Below are positions 1 to 8,457 of a stretch of DNA of 64,000 nucleotides, piece after piece. Each line of letters starts with the position of its first letter. Position 1 is the stretch's first letter. The translations under genes and the position numbers were made by a program. Source of the stretch: Streptomyces atriruber (GTDB lineage Bacteria > Actinomycetota > Actinomycetes > Streptomycetales > Streptomycetaceae); the NCBI RefSeq assembly GCF_001418325.1, contig NZ_LIPN01000060.1, forward strand, positions 1 through 64,000, written 5' to 3'. The notes beneath the pieces were generated by a model, which worked only from the letters and a program-made list of their open reading frames with translations, had not been told where the DNA came from and did no database searches.

Positions 1-1
1 C

Positions 2-967
2 CGCTCCCCCGCGCCACCGCCCCGCACCGTCTCCGCCTGGCTCCCGTACTGGGACCAGGAAGCCGCGTACAAGAACGCCCTGCGCCACGCCGACCAGCTG
101 CACACCGTCAGCCCGTTCTGGTACCGGACGCGGTCGGCCGGGCGTGTCGACCCGCACACCGGCGCGGGGGAGCGGCGGATCGTCGACGGGCTGCACCGGG
201 CGGGCATCAAGGTCGTGCCGACCGTCATGGAGACCCTGCCGCGCGGCGAGCTCGCCGCCGTGGTGACCGACCCCGGCCGCCGCGCCACACACATCGAGGC
301 CCTGCTCCGCACCGCCCGCAGCCGCGCCTACGACGGCCTCGACCTCGACTACGAAACGATCGCGCCGACCGGCGACGCCGCCTACGAGAAGGTCCGGGAC
401 GGCTACGCCACGCTGGTCACCGACCTCTGCCGTCGGCTCCACGCCCTGCGCAAGCAATGCGTCGTCACCGTCTCCCCGAAGACTGCGGGCACCGGACGCG
501 TCTGGGACTACGAGCGGCTCGGCGCGGCCGTCGACCGGCTGCGCGTCATGGCCTACAACCTGCACTGGGCCGAGGGCACGCCCGGCCCGCTCTCCACCCC
601 GGCCTGGTACGACGAGATCCTGCGCCGCGCCACCGCCGAAGTGCCCAGGCACAAGCTGGAGACGGGACTGCCCGCCTACGGCTGGGACTGGGCCGTCGGC
701 AAGCGCGAAAGGGCCCGGCACGTGACCTCGCGGGAGGCCGAGGCGCTGCGCCGCAAGGTCGGCGCCCCCTACCGCATCGACCCCCGCTCCAGCACGCCCC
801 ACTTCACGTACAAGGACGGGCGGACGAGCCGGACCGTCTGGTACCAGGACGCCCGCGGAACCGCCGCGCACCTGCCCGTGCTGCGGCGGCACGGGGTGCG
901 CAACACCGTGCTGTGGGCGCTCGGTTTCGAGGACCCCGGTCTGTGGCGGGAGTTGGCACGCTCATGA
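2..967 (+). CDS. Glycoside hydrolase family 18 protein (5' partial)
   Basis: The frame is already open at base 2 and gives a GH18 beginning (VSAWLPYWDQEAA, then SPFWYRTR), so the true start lies before the window. The catalytic signature is visible as YDGLDLDYE (DxxDxDxE), with the last Glu as expected proton donor, followed by the MAYNLHWAEG strand and a C-terminal LWALGFEDP strand typical of the TIM barrel. These enzymes act on chitin or N-acetylglucosamine-containing glycans; the acetamido group of the substrate assists hydrolysis. The missing N-terminus probably carries the signal peptide, which cannot be checked here. The YDGLDLDYE, YNLHW and C-terminal LG(x)ED pattern resembles spore-cortex or SleL-like GH18 proteins more than secreted multidomain chitinases, but the exact substrate is unknown. 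Confidence 0.85.
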   Translation, partial: RSPAPPPRTVSAWLPYWDQEAAYKNALRHADQLHTVSPFWYRTRSAGRVDPHTGAGERRIVDGLHRAGIKVVPTVMETLPRGELAAVVTDPGRRATHIEALLRTARSRAYDGLDLDYETIAPTGDAAYEKVRDGYATLVTDLCRRLHALRKQCVVTVSPKTAGTGRVWDYERLGAAVDRLRVMAYNLHWAEGTPGPLSTPAWYDEILRRATAEVPRHKLETGLPAYGWDWAVGKRERARHVTSREAEALRRKVGAPYRIDPRSSTPHFTYKDGRTSRTVWYQDARGTAAHLPVLRRHGVRNTVLWALGFEDPGLWRELARS

Positions 968-1014
968 GCGAGCCGCAATCGTGCGCCCGCCATCGCCGCG
1001 AGCCCCCCCCGCGA

Positions 1015-2442
1015 TCACGAGACCGCCACGTCCGGCAGGGACGTCGGCCACCGCTCGTACCACCGCTGGTCCGCCTCCAACTGCGCCGCCAGGGACACCA
1101 GGAGCGGCTCGCTTCCCGCGGGCCCGAGCAACTGCGCGCCGACGGGCAGCCCACCCGGTGTGCGCCCCGCGGGCACGTTGACGCCCGGCCAGCCGAGGAC
1201 GTTCCAGGGCCACGCGTAGGGGCAGGCGGCGATCATCGCCCGGTCGGTCCGCCAGCCGCTCATCGCGGCGAGCGTGCCGACGCGCGGCGGCGGTGCGGCC
1301 GTCGTCGGGGCGATCACCACGTCGTACGTCGAGAAGACCGCCCCGACCCTGCGGTGCAGCGCGGCCTCCGCGCGGCGCGCCAGCCGCAGCGGCGCGCCGC
1401 CCAACAGCCGCCCCATGCGCGCCGCTTCCCGCGTCCGCCGGTCCAGGAGCGAGAAGTCGGGCACCTGCCGGGTCCACTCGGCGATACCGGCCGTCGCGCG
1501 CGGCACGAACGCAAGGCCGATCTGGCCGTAGCGCGGGTCGGCCTCCTCGACGTCGTGGCCGAGCGCGGCGAGCCGGTCGGCGAGCGCCACCACCCGGTCC
1601 CGCACCACGGGATGCAGCTGCTTGGGCGTCGCCGTGAACGGCATCCGCAAGGACAGGGCGATGCGCAGCCGCCCGGGATCACGGGTCGCGGCCCGCGCCG
1701 CCCGCACGGGTACCGGCCGGTGCAGGTCACCCTCGTGGCCGCCGCTCGCCGCGTCGAGGAGCAGCGCCGCGTCCGCGACCGTCCTCGCGAGCGGGCCGTT
1801 GACGGTGATGCCTTGGAAGGCCTCGGGCCACGGCCACGTCGATATCCGCCCGCGCTGCGGCTTGATCCCGACGAGATGGGTCCAGGCGGCGGGGATCCGC
1901 ACCGAGCCCGCGCCGTCCGACCCCAGCGCCGCGGGGACGAGACCCGCCGCGACTGCGGCCGCCGAACCGCCCGACGACCCGCCGGGCGTGTGCCCCGGGT
2001 TCCACGGGTTGCGGGTGTCGCCGAAGCCCGGCCCCTCCGTGAACGGCCACTGCCCCAGCTCGCACGTGTTGGTCTTGCCGACGATCACGGCCCCGGCCGC
2101 CCGGAGCCGACGGACGGCCTCGGAGTCCGCCGTCTTCGGCGGGAAGTCGCCCCGGCACCCGAACGCGGTCGGCTCACCCGCCACGTCCATGTCGTCCTTC
2201 ACCGCGAGCGGCACCCCGAGCAGCGGCCGCCCGGAGCCGGCCGCGCCCGCCGCGAGCTCCCGGTCGGCGGCGTCCGCCTCGGCGAGCGCGGCCTCGGCCC
2301 GCACCAGCTTGAAGGCGTTGAGCACGGGCTGTGCGGCCTCGATCCTGGCCAGCGTCCGCTCGGTCAGCGCACGCGAGGTCACCTCTCCCTCGGCGAGCGC
2401 GCGGGCGGTGCGCGCCAGGCCTTCGGCACGGTCGGCAGTCAT
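1015..2442 (-). CDS. Amidase signature family hydrolase
   Basis: This 475-aa protein has the full amidase signature: Lys82 in GVPLAVKDD, Ser156 in TPGGSSGGS and nucleophile Ser180 in GSDGAGSVRIPA, forming the Ser-cisSer-Lys triad. The usual sequence at the nucleophile is DTGGS; here it is DGAGS, a conservative change that keeps the serine. Such enzymes hydrolyse small amides; the substrate cannot be read from sequence. No signal peptide is seen, so it should be cytoplasmic. The ATG at 2442 is preceded by only a weak AAGG about 10 nt away. It is divergent from the LacI regulator at 2614, which is the natural candidate for its regulator, by position only. Confidence 0.9.
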   Translation of the reverse strand: MTADRAEGLARTARALAEGEVTSRALTERTLARIEAAQPVLNAFKLVRAEAALAEADAADRELAAGAAGSGRPLLGVPLAVKDDMDVAGEPTAFGCRGDFPPKTADSEAVRRLRAAGAVIVGKTNTCELGQWPFTEGPGFGDTRNPWNPGHTPGGSSGGSAAAVAAGLVPAALGSDGAGSVRIPAAWTHLVGIKPQRGRISTWPWPEAFQGITVNGPLARTVADAALLLDAASGGHEGDLHRPVPVRAARAATRDPGRLRIALSLRMPFTATPKQLHPVVRDRVVALADRLAALGHDVEEADPRYGQIGLAFVPRATAGIAEWTRQVPDFSLLDRRTREAARMGRLLGGAPLRLARRAEAALHRRVGAVFSTYDVVIAPTTAAPPPRVGTLAAMSGWRTDRAMIAACPYAWPWNVLGWPGVNVPAGRTPGGLPVGAQLLGPAGSEPLLVSLAAQLEADQRWYERWPTSLPDVAVS

Positions 2443-2447
2443 GTGGG

Positions 2448-2475
2448 GGACACCTTCGCTCGACGACGGGTGTCC
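2448..2475. promoter_or_regulatory. Inverted repeat in the amidase/LacI intergenic region
   Basis: GGACACC (2448-2454) and GGTGTCC (2469-2475) form a 7-bp perfect inverted repeat with a 14-nt spacer, just upstream of the amidase start codon. It could be an operator for the adjacent LacI-type regulator or a leader hairpin near the ribosome-binding region. The spacing is wider than a classical compact LacI operator, so the assignment is weak. Confidence 0.3.
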
Positions 2476-2613
2476 GAACGTTAACCGGCGAGTAGCTCGG
2501 CACGGAACGGCACCAACGCCGAACGACGGCAGGGAAGTTCACGCCACGGGCACGGCCCGGCTCCACCGCCCGCCTCCGGCCCCTCCGCCGCCGTCTGCAA
2601 AGATGCCCCTGTC

Positions 2614-3648
2614 ATGGTGCAGATACCGAAGCAGCAGCCCACGCAGCGCTCCGTGCCGACGAGCGCCGACGTCGCCCGCCTGGCGGGGGTCTCCCGCGCG
2701 ACCGTCTCGTACGTCCTCAACAACACCAGCGCCGTCCGGATCAGCGAACCCACCCGCCGCCGCGTCCACGAAGCGGCCAGGGAGCTCGGCTACGTCCCGC
2801 ACGCAGCCGCCCGCAGCCTCCGCGCCGGGCACAGCCGCATGGTCCTCATGCCCACGTCGGAGATCCCGATGGGCCCGCTCTTCAGCCGGTTCTTCAACGA
2901 ACTGCAGTGGGCACTCAGCAGCTTCGACTACACCGTCGTCCAGTACGCCAGCCTCGGCCTGACCGGCGAGGACGCGGCCCGCGCCTGGGCCGAACTGCGC
3001 CCCGTGGCGGTCCTGGCGCCCGACGCGTCCGCGCTCAACCCGCGCGGGGTGACGGTCCTGAAGCGGTCCGGCGCCAAAGCCGTCTTCACGCTCGGACCGC
3101 ACCGCGTCGAGGGTGCGCACGCCCTGCTCATGGACGGCCGCAGGGTCGGCGAGGCCGCGGCCCTGCACTTCCTCGCCCGCGGCCGACGCGCCATCGGCGT
3201 CGTCGTGCCCGAGGAGGGCGGCCTTGAGCACTTCTCGCAGCCACGCCTCGAAGGGGTCCACCAAGCGGTGGAGAGGGCGCGGACCACCGGCGCGTCGGTC
3301 ACCGAGCTGCCCCTCGCCTACGACGAGGAATCCGCCGCCCGGCTCGCCGCACGCTGCCGCGCCGAGGGCATCGACGCCGTCTTCGCCTACAACGACGAGT
3401 ACGCGATGCTCCTGATGCGCGCCCTGCAGGACGAGGGCATCGACGTCCCCGGGGACACCGCCGTGATCGGCTCGGACGACCTGATGCTGGGCAGGCTGCT
3501 GCGCCCCCGCCTCAGCACCGTCCGCATCGAGCTGCCGTCCGGCCGCGGCCTCGCCGAGCTGGTCGACCGCGTGGTCCGGGACCCGGGCGCGGAACCCGAG
3601 GTGCACGACGTGCTCGGTGCGGACGTCGTGCACCGCGAGTCCAGCTAG
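2614..3648 (+). CDS. LacI family transcriptional regulator
   Basis: This is a 344-aa protein with an N-terminal LacI helix-turn-helix (about residues 16-37, TSADVARLAGVSRATVSYVL) and hinge helix region (EAARELGYVPHAAARSLRAG), followed by a periplasmic-binding-protein-like effector domain ending with an IGSDDLMLGRLLRPRLSTV segment. It should bind a palindromic operator as a dimer and respond to a small-molecule ligand. The ATG at 2614 has no clear Shine-Dalgarno; an AAAGAT box lies about 9 nt upstream, so transcription may be leaderless or nearly so. It is divergent from the amidase gene and converges on the thioredoxin gene with a 10-nt gap. The ligand is unknown. Confidence 0.92.
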   Translation: MVQIPKQQPTQRSVPTSADVARLAGVSRATVSYVLNNTSAVRISEPTRRRVHEAARELGYVPHAAARSLRAGHSRMVLMPTSEIPMGPLFSRFFNELQWALSSFDYTVVQYASLGLTGEDAARAWAELRPVAVLAPDASALNPRGVTVLKRSGAKAVFTLGPHRVEGAHALLMDGRRVGEAAALHFLARGRRAIGVVVPEEGGLEHFSQPRLEGVHQAVERARTTGASVTELPLAYDEESAARLAARCRAEGIDAVFAYNDEYAMLLMRALQDEGIDVPGDTAVIGSDDLMLGRLLRPRLSTVRIELPSGRGLAELVDRVVRDPGAEPEVHDVLGADVVHRESS

Positions 3649-3658
3649 GGTCCGTCTC

Positions 3659-4042
3659 CTACTGCCCCTGCTGCTTGGCCTGCTCCTCGGCGACCTGCCG
3701 ACGGACCTCGTCCATGTCCAGGTTCCTGGCCTGACCGATGACGTCCGTGAGCGCGGCCTCGGGCAGCGCACCCGGCTGGGAGAACACCGCCACCTGGTCG
3801 CGGACGATCATCAGCGTCGGGATGGACTGGATGTTGAAGGCCTGGGCCAGCTCGGGCTGGGCCTCCGTGTCGACCTTGGCGAACACCAGGTCGGGGTTGG
3901 CCTCGGCCGCCTTCTCGTAGACGGGGGCGAACTGCTTGCAGGGCCCGCACCACTCCGCCCAGAAGTCGATCAGGACGAATCCGTTGTCCGTGACCGTCTG
4001 GTCGAAGTTCTCCTTGGTGAGCTCCACGGTGGCGCTGCTCAT
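3659..4042 (-). CDS. trxA: Thioredoxin
   Basis: This 127-aa thioredoxin has the canonical redox motif WCGPC at residues 31-35 in FWAEWCGPCK, the cis-Pro segment SIPTLMI, and a normal thioredoxin length plus a charged Gln/Glu/Lys-rich C-terminal tail (about 20 residues). It reduces protein disulfides in the cytoplasm, with electrons from a thioredoxin reductase encoded elsewhere. The gene is monocistronic, convergent with the LacI gene and divergent from the FAD oxidoreductase at 4208, which belongs to the disulfide reductase superfamily, although no direct partnership can be claimed. Streptomyces carries several thioredoxins, so the number of this paralogue is not assignable. Confidence 0.93.
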   Translation of the reverse strand: MSSATVELTKENFDQTVTDNGFVLIDFWAEWCGPCKQFAPVYEKAAEANPDLVFAKVDTEAQPELAQAFNIQSIPTLMIVRDQVAVFSQPGALPEAALTDVIGQARNLDMDEVRRQVAEEQAKQQGQ

Positions 4043-4207
4043 GGTGTGTCCCTACTTCCATGTATGGGGCGTGGCCGCTGTGCACAACGGCCGATCGTGC
4101 GGACGTATTCCGCCTGGTCGCACGCGCGGACGGGCCGCGCGTGCAGCGGCGTGTCTCGCGCGCGTACCCGTGTGGCCACGGCGCACACCTACCGACACAC
4201 TGTCCTC

Positions 4208-5632
4208 ATGACGGATGCCATCACGTACGACGTTGTAGTCATCGGAGCGGGCCCCGTGGGGGAGAACGTGGCGGACCGCGCCCGCGCCGCGGGACTGAGT
4301 GCCGCGATCGTGGAGAGCGAGCTCGTCGGGGGCGAGTGCTCCTACTGGGCCTGCATGCCCAGCAAGGCCCTCCTGCGCCCCGTCATCGCCCGCGCCGACG
4401 CCCGCCACGTCCCGGGCCTGCGCGACTCCGTGCAGGGCCCACTGGACGTCTCCGCGGTCCTCGCGCACCGCGACGACTACACCTCGCACTGGAAGGACGA
4501 CGGCCAGGTCGGCTGGCTGGAGGGGGTCGGCGTCGACCTGTACCGGGGCCACGGCCGCATCGCGGGCCCCCGCGAGGTCACGGTCACCGGCACGGACGGC
4601 ACCGGGCACACGCTCCGCGCCCGCCACGCGGTCGCCGTCTGCACCGGCACCCGCGCGGCCCTGCCCGACCTGCCGGGCCTCGCCGACGTCAAGCCGTGGA
4701 CCAGCCGCGAGGCCACCAGTGCCGACCACGCCCCCGGCCGCCTCCTCGTCGTGGGCGGCGGCGTCGTCGCCGTCGAGATGGCGACCGCCTGGCAGGCGCT
4801 GGGGTCGCAGGTCACGGTCCTCGTGCGCGGCGGGGGCCTGCTGCCCCGCATGGAGCCGTTCGCCGGGGAGCTGGTGCGGGAGGCGCTCACCGAGGCGGGC
4901 GCCGAGATCCGCTCGGGCGTCTCGGTCACCGCGGTGCGCCGCGAGAACGGCACCGTGACGGCGACCCTGGACGACGGCTCCACGCTGGAGGCCGACGAGA
5001 TCCTCTTCGCCACCGGCCGCGCCCCGCGCACCGACGACATCGGCCTGGAGACCGTCGGCCTGCGGCCCGGCTCGTACCTCCAGGTCGACGACAGCCTCCG
5101 CGTCGAGGGCAGCGACTGGCTCTACGCGGTCGGCGACGCGAACCGCCGCGCGCTCCTCACCCATCAGGGCAAGTACCAGGCCCGCATCGCGGGCGCCGCC
5201 ATCGCCGCCCGCGCCCAGGGCGTCCCGATCCTGGAGACCGACCGCTGGGGCGCCCACGCCGCCACCGCCGACCACGCCGCGGTCCCGCAGGTCGTCTTCA
5301 CCGACCCCGAGGCCGCCTCCGCGGGCCTGACCCTCGCGGAGGCGGAAGCGGCGGGCCACCGCGTCCGCGCCGTCGACTACGACATGTCCGGAGTCGCCGG
5401 AGCGGGCCTCTACGCCGACGGCTACCGCGGCCGCGCCCGCATGATCGTGGACCTGGACCGCGAGATCCTCCTCGGCGTCACGTTCGTCGGCCCCGGAGTG
5501 GGCGAACTCATCCACTCGGCGACGATGGCGATCGCGGGCGAGATCCCCCTGAGCCGCCTGTGGCACGCGGTCCCCGCGTATCCGACGATCAGCGAGGTGT
5601 GGTTGCGGCTGCTGGAGACGTACAGGGGCTGA
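4208..5632 (+). CDS. NAD(P)/FAD-dependent disulfide reductase family oxidoreductase, active-site variant
   Basis: This 474-aa protein has the class I pyridine nucleotide-disulfide oxidoreductase layout. The FAD-binding motif VVIGAGPVGENVA is at residues 10-22, a redox cysteine pair C44 and C49 lies in GGECSYWACMPSK, the NAD(P) motif is VVGGGVVAVEMA, and a second FAD motif reads YAVGDANRRALLTHQGKYQ. It resembles dihydrolipoamide or mercuric reductases. However, the C-terminal His-Glu dyad region, HAHPTLSE in Lpd, reads VPAYPTISE, so the catalytic His is replaced by Tyr while the Glu is kept. That argues against simple dihydrolipoyl dehydrogenase activity. The ATG at 4208 was chosen because homology begins right after it; the longer upstream open frame has no coding character. 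The substrate is unknown. Confidence 0.85.
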   Translation: MTDAITYDVVVIGAGPVGENVADRARAAGLSAAIVESELVGGECSYWACMPSKALLRPVIARADARHVPGLRDSVQGPLDVSAVLAHRDDYTSHWKDDGQVGWLEGVGVDLYRGHGRIAGPREVTVTGTDGTGHTLRARHAVAVCTGTRAALPDLPGLADVKPWTSREATSADHAPGRLLVVGGGVVAVEMATAWQALGSQVTVLVRGGGLLPRMEPFAGELVREALTEAGAEIRSGVSVTAVRRENGTVTATLDDGSTLEADEILFATGRAPRTDDIGLETVGLRPGSYLQVDDSLRVEGSDWLYAVGDANRRALLTHQGKYQARIAGAAIAARAQGVPILETDRWGAHAATADHAAVPQVVFTDPEAASAGLTLAEAEAAGHRVRAVDYDMSGVAGAGLYADGYRGRARMIVDLDREILLGVTFVGPGVGELIHSATMAIAGEIPLSRLWHAVPAYPTISEVWLRLLETYRG

Positions 5633-5679
5633 CCGCGCCCGCGCACATCGAGCCGTCGCCCGGATCGCCAGTCGCACGG

Positions 5680-8313
5680 TCAGTCGAGGATCTCCACGTA
5701 CCCGTCGATCCCGTGCACCCGGATCCGCTGGCCGTCCCGGATGCGGCGCGTGGCGCCGTCCACGCCCACGACGGCCGGGAGGCCGTACTCGCGGGCGATC
5801 ACCGCGCCGTGGGTCATCAGGCCGCCCGCCTCCGTCACCAGCCCCGCGACCGCCACGAACAGGGGCGACCAGCTGGGGTCGGTGAAGGCGGTGACCAGGA
5901 TGTCGCCCGCCTCCAGGTCGGCCTCCGCGATGTCGTGGATGACACGGGCCCTGCCCTCGACCGTCCCCGCGGAGACGGGCAGGCCCACCAGGGCGCCGTC
6001 CGGCACGCCGTCGCGGCGGTACGCCCCGGTGATGGCCTCGCCGTCCGAGGTGAGCACCCGGGGCGGGGTGAGCGCCTCGTAGGAACGGAAGTCGTCCTTG
6101 CGCCGCCGGATGAGCCCCTCGTCCACCTGCTGCGAGACCGCGACCTGGTGGACCTCCTGGAAGGTGAGGTAGTAGATGTCCTCCCGCTCGGCGAGCACGC
6201 CCGCCCGCACGAGGCGGTCGGCCTCCTTCAACAGCGCCTGCTTGTAGACGAAGTAGCGGCTGACGATGTTGTACTTCGGGTACTCCCGGTAGCCGACGAA
6301 GGTGCGGACCCGGTCGATCATCCGCTTGGTCTCGTCGGCCTTCCGCTCCCCGTCCGGCAGCAGCCGCAGGCGGGCCAGCACGTCCTGTTCCTTCTTGTAC
6401 GCCTCCTGCCGCCCCTGCTCGAAGCGGCGCTCGGCGGCACCGGGCCCGAAGTTCCTGACGTTGTCGAGGATGACGGGCACGAGCGCGGCGGGCCGCTCGC
6501 TCCAGCGCGGCCTCGTGATGTCGATCTCGCCGACGCAGCGCATGCCGTAGTGGTCGAGGTACGACTCGATGGCGTCGCGCGCCGCCGTCCCGCCCGGCAG
6601 TCCCGCCATGCGCTCCAGGAAGCCGATGCCCTCGGCGTCCCCGACGTTCCGCAGGAACGCGACCACCTCCGGGTGCGGGCGGACGGCGTCGGCGACGTCC
6701 AGCAGCGCGAGGCCCATCTCCGACGTGATGTTGTCGGGGGCCGAGAGCGTCAGCGTGTCAGCCGCGTTCTTCTCGCCCAGCCACTCCTGCAGGTTGTCGT
6801 TGAGCCACCACGTGGCCTCCATCCCCGCCATGATCGCCTGCATGCTCAGCGGATCGCCCAGCACCCGCTTGTGCTCATCGAAGGCCTCCAGCAGGTACGC
6901 GAACAGCGCGGGCCCGGACTTCGACCGGATGTCGCGCCGCAGGGCGTCGAGGGACGTCCGGCTGCGTTCGATCAGTTCGGTGACGACGGCGGAATCGGTG
7001 GGAATGGGGGCGGGTGCGCCACCGGGCCGCGGGCCGCCGGAGCCTTCGTCCGGGAGCGAGGGGACGAAGTCGCCGCGGTCGAGGACGGTTTCCAGCGCGT
7101 CCCGGATCAGCGGATCCCCCTTCCCGATGAGATCCAGGAGACCGGCACGGCTCGCGGGCGAGCCCAGGCGCCGGATGACGTCGACGAACAGCCGTCCGCC
7201 CGCGTGGTGCATCGGCACCATGGCCGTCAGCTGCCACATGGAGAGCCCCAACGGCTTCATGGCGTCGGTCATCATCTGCTGGTGGCCGGTGGAGACGTAC
7301 AGGTGGTTGTCCTGGTCGTCGGTCTCGGGCACGGGGAACAGCGTCGTGATCGGCCGGCTCTGCACGATCCGGAACCCGGCGTCGGCACCGTCGCCGTCAC
7401 CGTCGTCCCCATCGACCAGGCACCATTCGATGTCCTGCGGCCGCCCGAAGTGCGCCTCGATCCGCCGCCCGAGCCGCACGAGCTCCACGACCTGCGCGTC
7501 GGTGAGCGCAGGCTTCTCCTGCTGCTCCGCGTCGACGGCCGCTTCCCGCGTTCCCCCGGCCGGCAGGGCGTACAGGGCGCGCTCCTTCGCGGCGATCGTC
7601 CGCTCGACGATCTCACCGTCGCGCACCCGGTGGACGTCCGGGTTCACCAGGCCGGAGACCAGGGCCTCACCGAGACCGAATCCGGCGTCCACGGTGGCGA
7701 CCTTCCGGTTGCCCGAGACGGGGTCGGCGGTGAACAGGATGCCGGAGGCGTACGGGGTGACCATGCGCTGCACGACCACGGCCATGTGGACCGCGTGGTG
7801 GTCGATGCCGTTGCGCCGGCGGTAGGTCACGGCCCGCTCGGTGAACAGCGAGGCCCAACACCGGCTGATGTGCCGGAGGATCGCCTCGGGTCCGATGACG
7901 TTCAGGTAGGTGTCCTGCTGACCGGCGAAGGAGGCCGTCGGCAGGTCCTCGGCCGTCGCACTGGAACGGACGGCGTAGGCGCCCCGCTCGCCGAGGCGGG
8001 TGATCTCGGCGGTGATCACTGCCGCGAGATCCTGCGGGACCGCGACCGCCTCGATGATCCGGCGGATCTCCGCGCTGAGCGTGCGGATCCCCTCCCGGTC
8101 GTCCGGGTCCAGCCGCGCCAGCCGGTCGAGGTGGTCGTCGAGGCGGGCCTGCGCCATGATCCGCCGGAAGGCGTCCGTCGTCACGCAGAAGGCGTCCGGC
8201 ACCCGGATGCCCTCGATGCGCGACAGCCCGCCCAGGTTCGCGCCTTTTCCGCCGACTACCGCGAGCCGCGTCTCGTCGATGTCCTGCAGACCCACCACGT
8301 ACCGCTCGGTCAC
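5680..8313 (-). CDS. rph: Rifamycin phosphotransferase (rifampin inactivation)
   Basis: This protein of about 877 aa has the three-part RPH layout: an N-terminal ATP-binding domain (VGGKGANLGGLSRIEG near the start, then AYAVRSSATAEDLPTASFAGQ), a central helical rifamycin-binding domain, and a C-terminal phosphohistidine swivel domain with MTHGAVIAREYGLPAVV, whose His is about residue 835. The enzyme uses ATP to phosphorylate the ansa-chain C21 hydroxyl of rifamycins, releasing AMP and phosphate, and so gives resistance. It is related to PEP synthase, but PEP synthase lacks this length and context. I chose the GTG at 8313 because GGGGAG sits 7 nt upstream; the ATG at 8328 overlaps that ribosome site, and the ATG at 8385 would precede the likely transcription start. 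The rifamycin-associated element lies upstream. Confidence 0.93.
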   Translation of the reverse strand: MTERYVVGLQDIDETRLAVVGGKGANLGGLSRIEGIRVPDAFCVTTDAFRRIMAQARLDDHLDRLARLDPDDREGIRTLSAEIRRIIEAVAVPQDLAAVITAEITRLGERGAYAVRSSATAEDLPTASFAGQQDTYLNVIGPEAILRHISRCWASLFTERAVTYRRRNGIDHHAVHMAVVVQRMVTPYASGILFTADPVSGNRKVATVDAGFGLGEALVSGLVNPDVHRVRDGEIVERTIAAKERALYALPAGGTREAAVDAEQQEKPALTDAQVVELVRLGRRIEAHFGRPQDIEWCLVDGDDGDGDGADAGFRIVQSRPITTLFPVPETDDQDNHLYVSTGHQQMMTDAMKPLGLSMWQLTAMVPMHHAGGRLFVDVIRRLGSPASRAGLLDLIGKGDPLIRDALETVLDRGDFVPSLPDEGSGGPRPGGAPAPIPTDSAVVTELIERSRTSLDALRRDIRSKSGPALFAYLLEAFDEHKRVLGDPLSMQAIMAGMEATWWLNDNLQEWLGEKNAADTLTLSAPDNITSEMGLALLDVADAVRPHPEVVAFLRNVGDAEGIGFLERMAGLPGGTAARDAIESYLDHYGMRCVGEIDITRPRWSERPAALVPVILDNVRNFGPGAAERRFEQGRQEAYKKEQDVLARLRLLPDGERKADETKRMIDRVRTFVGYREYPKYNIVSRYFVYKQALLKEADRLVRAGVLAEREDIYYLTFQEVHQVAVSQQVDEGLIRRRKDDFRSYEALTPPRVLTSDGEAITGAYRRDGVPDGALVGLPVSAGTVEGRARVIHDIAEADLEAGDILVTAFTDPSWSPLFVAVAGLVTEAGGLMTHGAVIAREYGLPAVVGVDGATRRIRDGQRIRVHGIDGYVEILD

Positions 8314-8373
8314 TGAGCAACTCCCCATGCGTTCTTTTTGCACCACACTCACCGGTTGTGGCCTCGGCCGAGG

Positions 8374-8404
8374 ATTGTGCGTCACGACCGGGGCCTTGCC
8401 GCAA
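8374..8404 (-). promoter_or_regulatory. Candidate rph promoter
   Basis: On the minus strand a TTGCGG hexamer (8399-8404, inside the RAE palindrome) is followed by 19 nt and CACAAT (8374-8379; GCACAA with 18 nt is the alternative). This places the RAE over the -35 box and predicts a transcript beginning near 8367, upstream of the GTG start at 8313. The boxes are weak matches and were found by eye. Confidence 0.45.
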
Positions 8405-8410
8405 GGCCCC
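8390..8410. promoter_or_regulatory. Rifamycin-associated element (RAE)
   Basis: The arms GGGGCCTTGC (8390-8399) and GCAAGGCCCC (8401-8410) are a perfect 10-bp inverted repeat around one central base. Its position upstream of rph and its G-run, CTTGC/GCAAG, C-run pattern match the RAE described upstream of rifamycin-inducible resistance genes in actinobacteria. The match is from memory of the published motif. Confidence 0.8.
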
Positions 8411-8424
8411 CACCGCGCTATAAG
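8396..8424 (+). promoter_or_regulatory. Candidate divergent promoter for the split membrane gene
   Basis: On the plus strand TTGCCG (8396-8401, inside the RAE) and TATAAG (8419-8424) are separated by 17 nt, a good sigma-70-type arrangement. The same RAE therefore covers the -35 regions of both divergent promoters, which suggests the plus-strand gene at 8453 is or was co-regulated with rph. Confidence 0.5.
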
Positions 8425-8432
8425 TTAAGAGT

Positions 8433-8457
8433 GGCAAGGAGAGCAATTCTCCTTGCC
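8433..8457 (+). terminator. Hairpin at the 5' end of the predicted plus transcript
   Basis: The arms GGCAAGGAGA (8433-8442) and TCTCCTTGCC (8448-8457) are perfectly complementary with a 5-nt loop and are followed by a T-rich stretch (TTCGTTGTTTT). The shape is that of an intrinsic terminator or attenuator. It lies right after the predicted plus-strand start site, and it includes the GGAG that would serve as ribosome site for the TTG at 8453. Confidence 0.45.

Noticed and set aside
4060-8316. 1418-codon plus frame across the oxidoreductase and rph
   Set aside because: It crosses two real genes in the wrong frame; the translation is Arg/Pro/Gly-rich, as expected in high-GC DNA.
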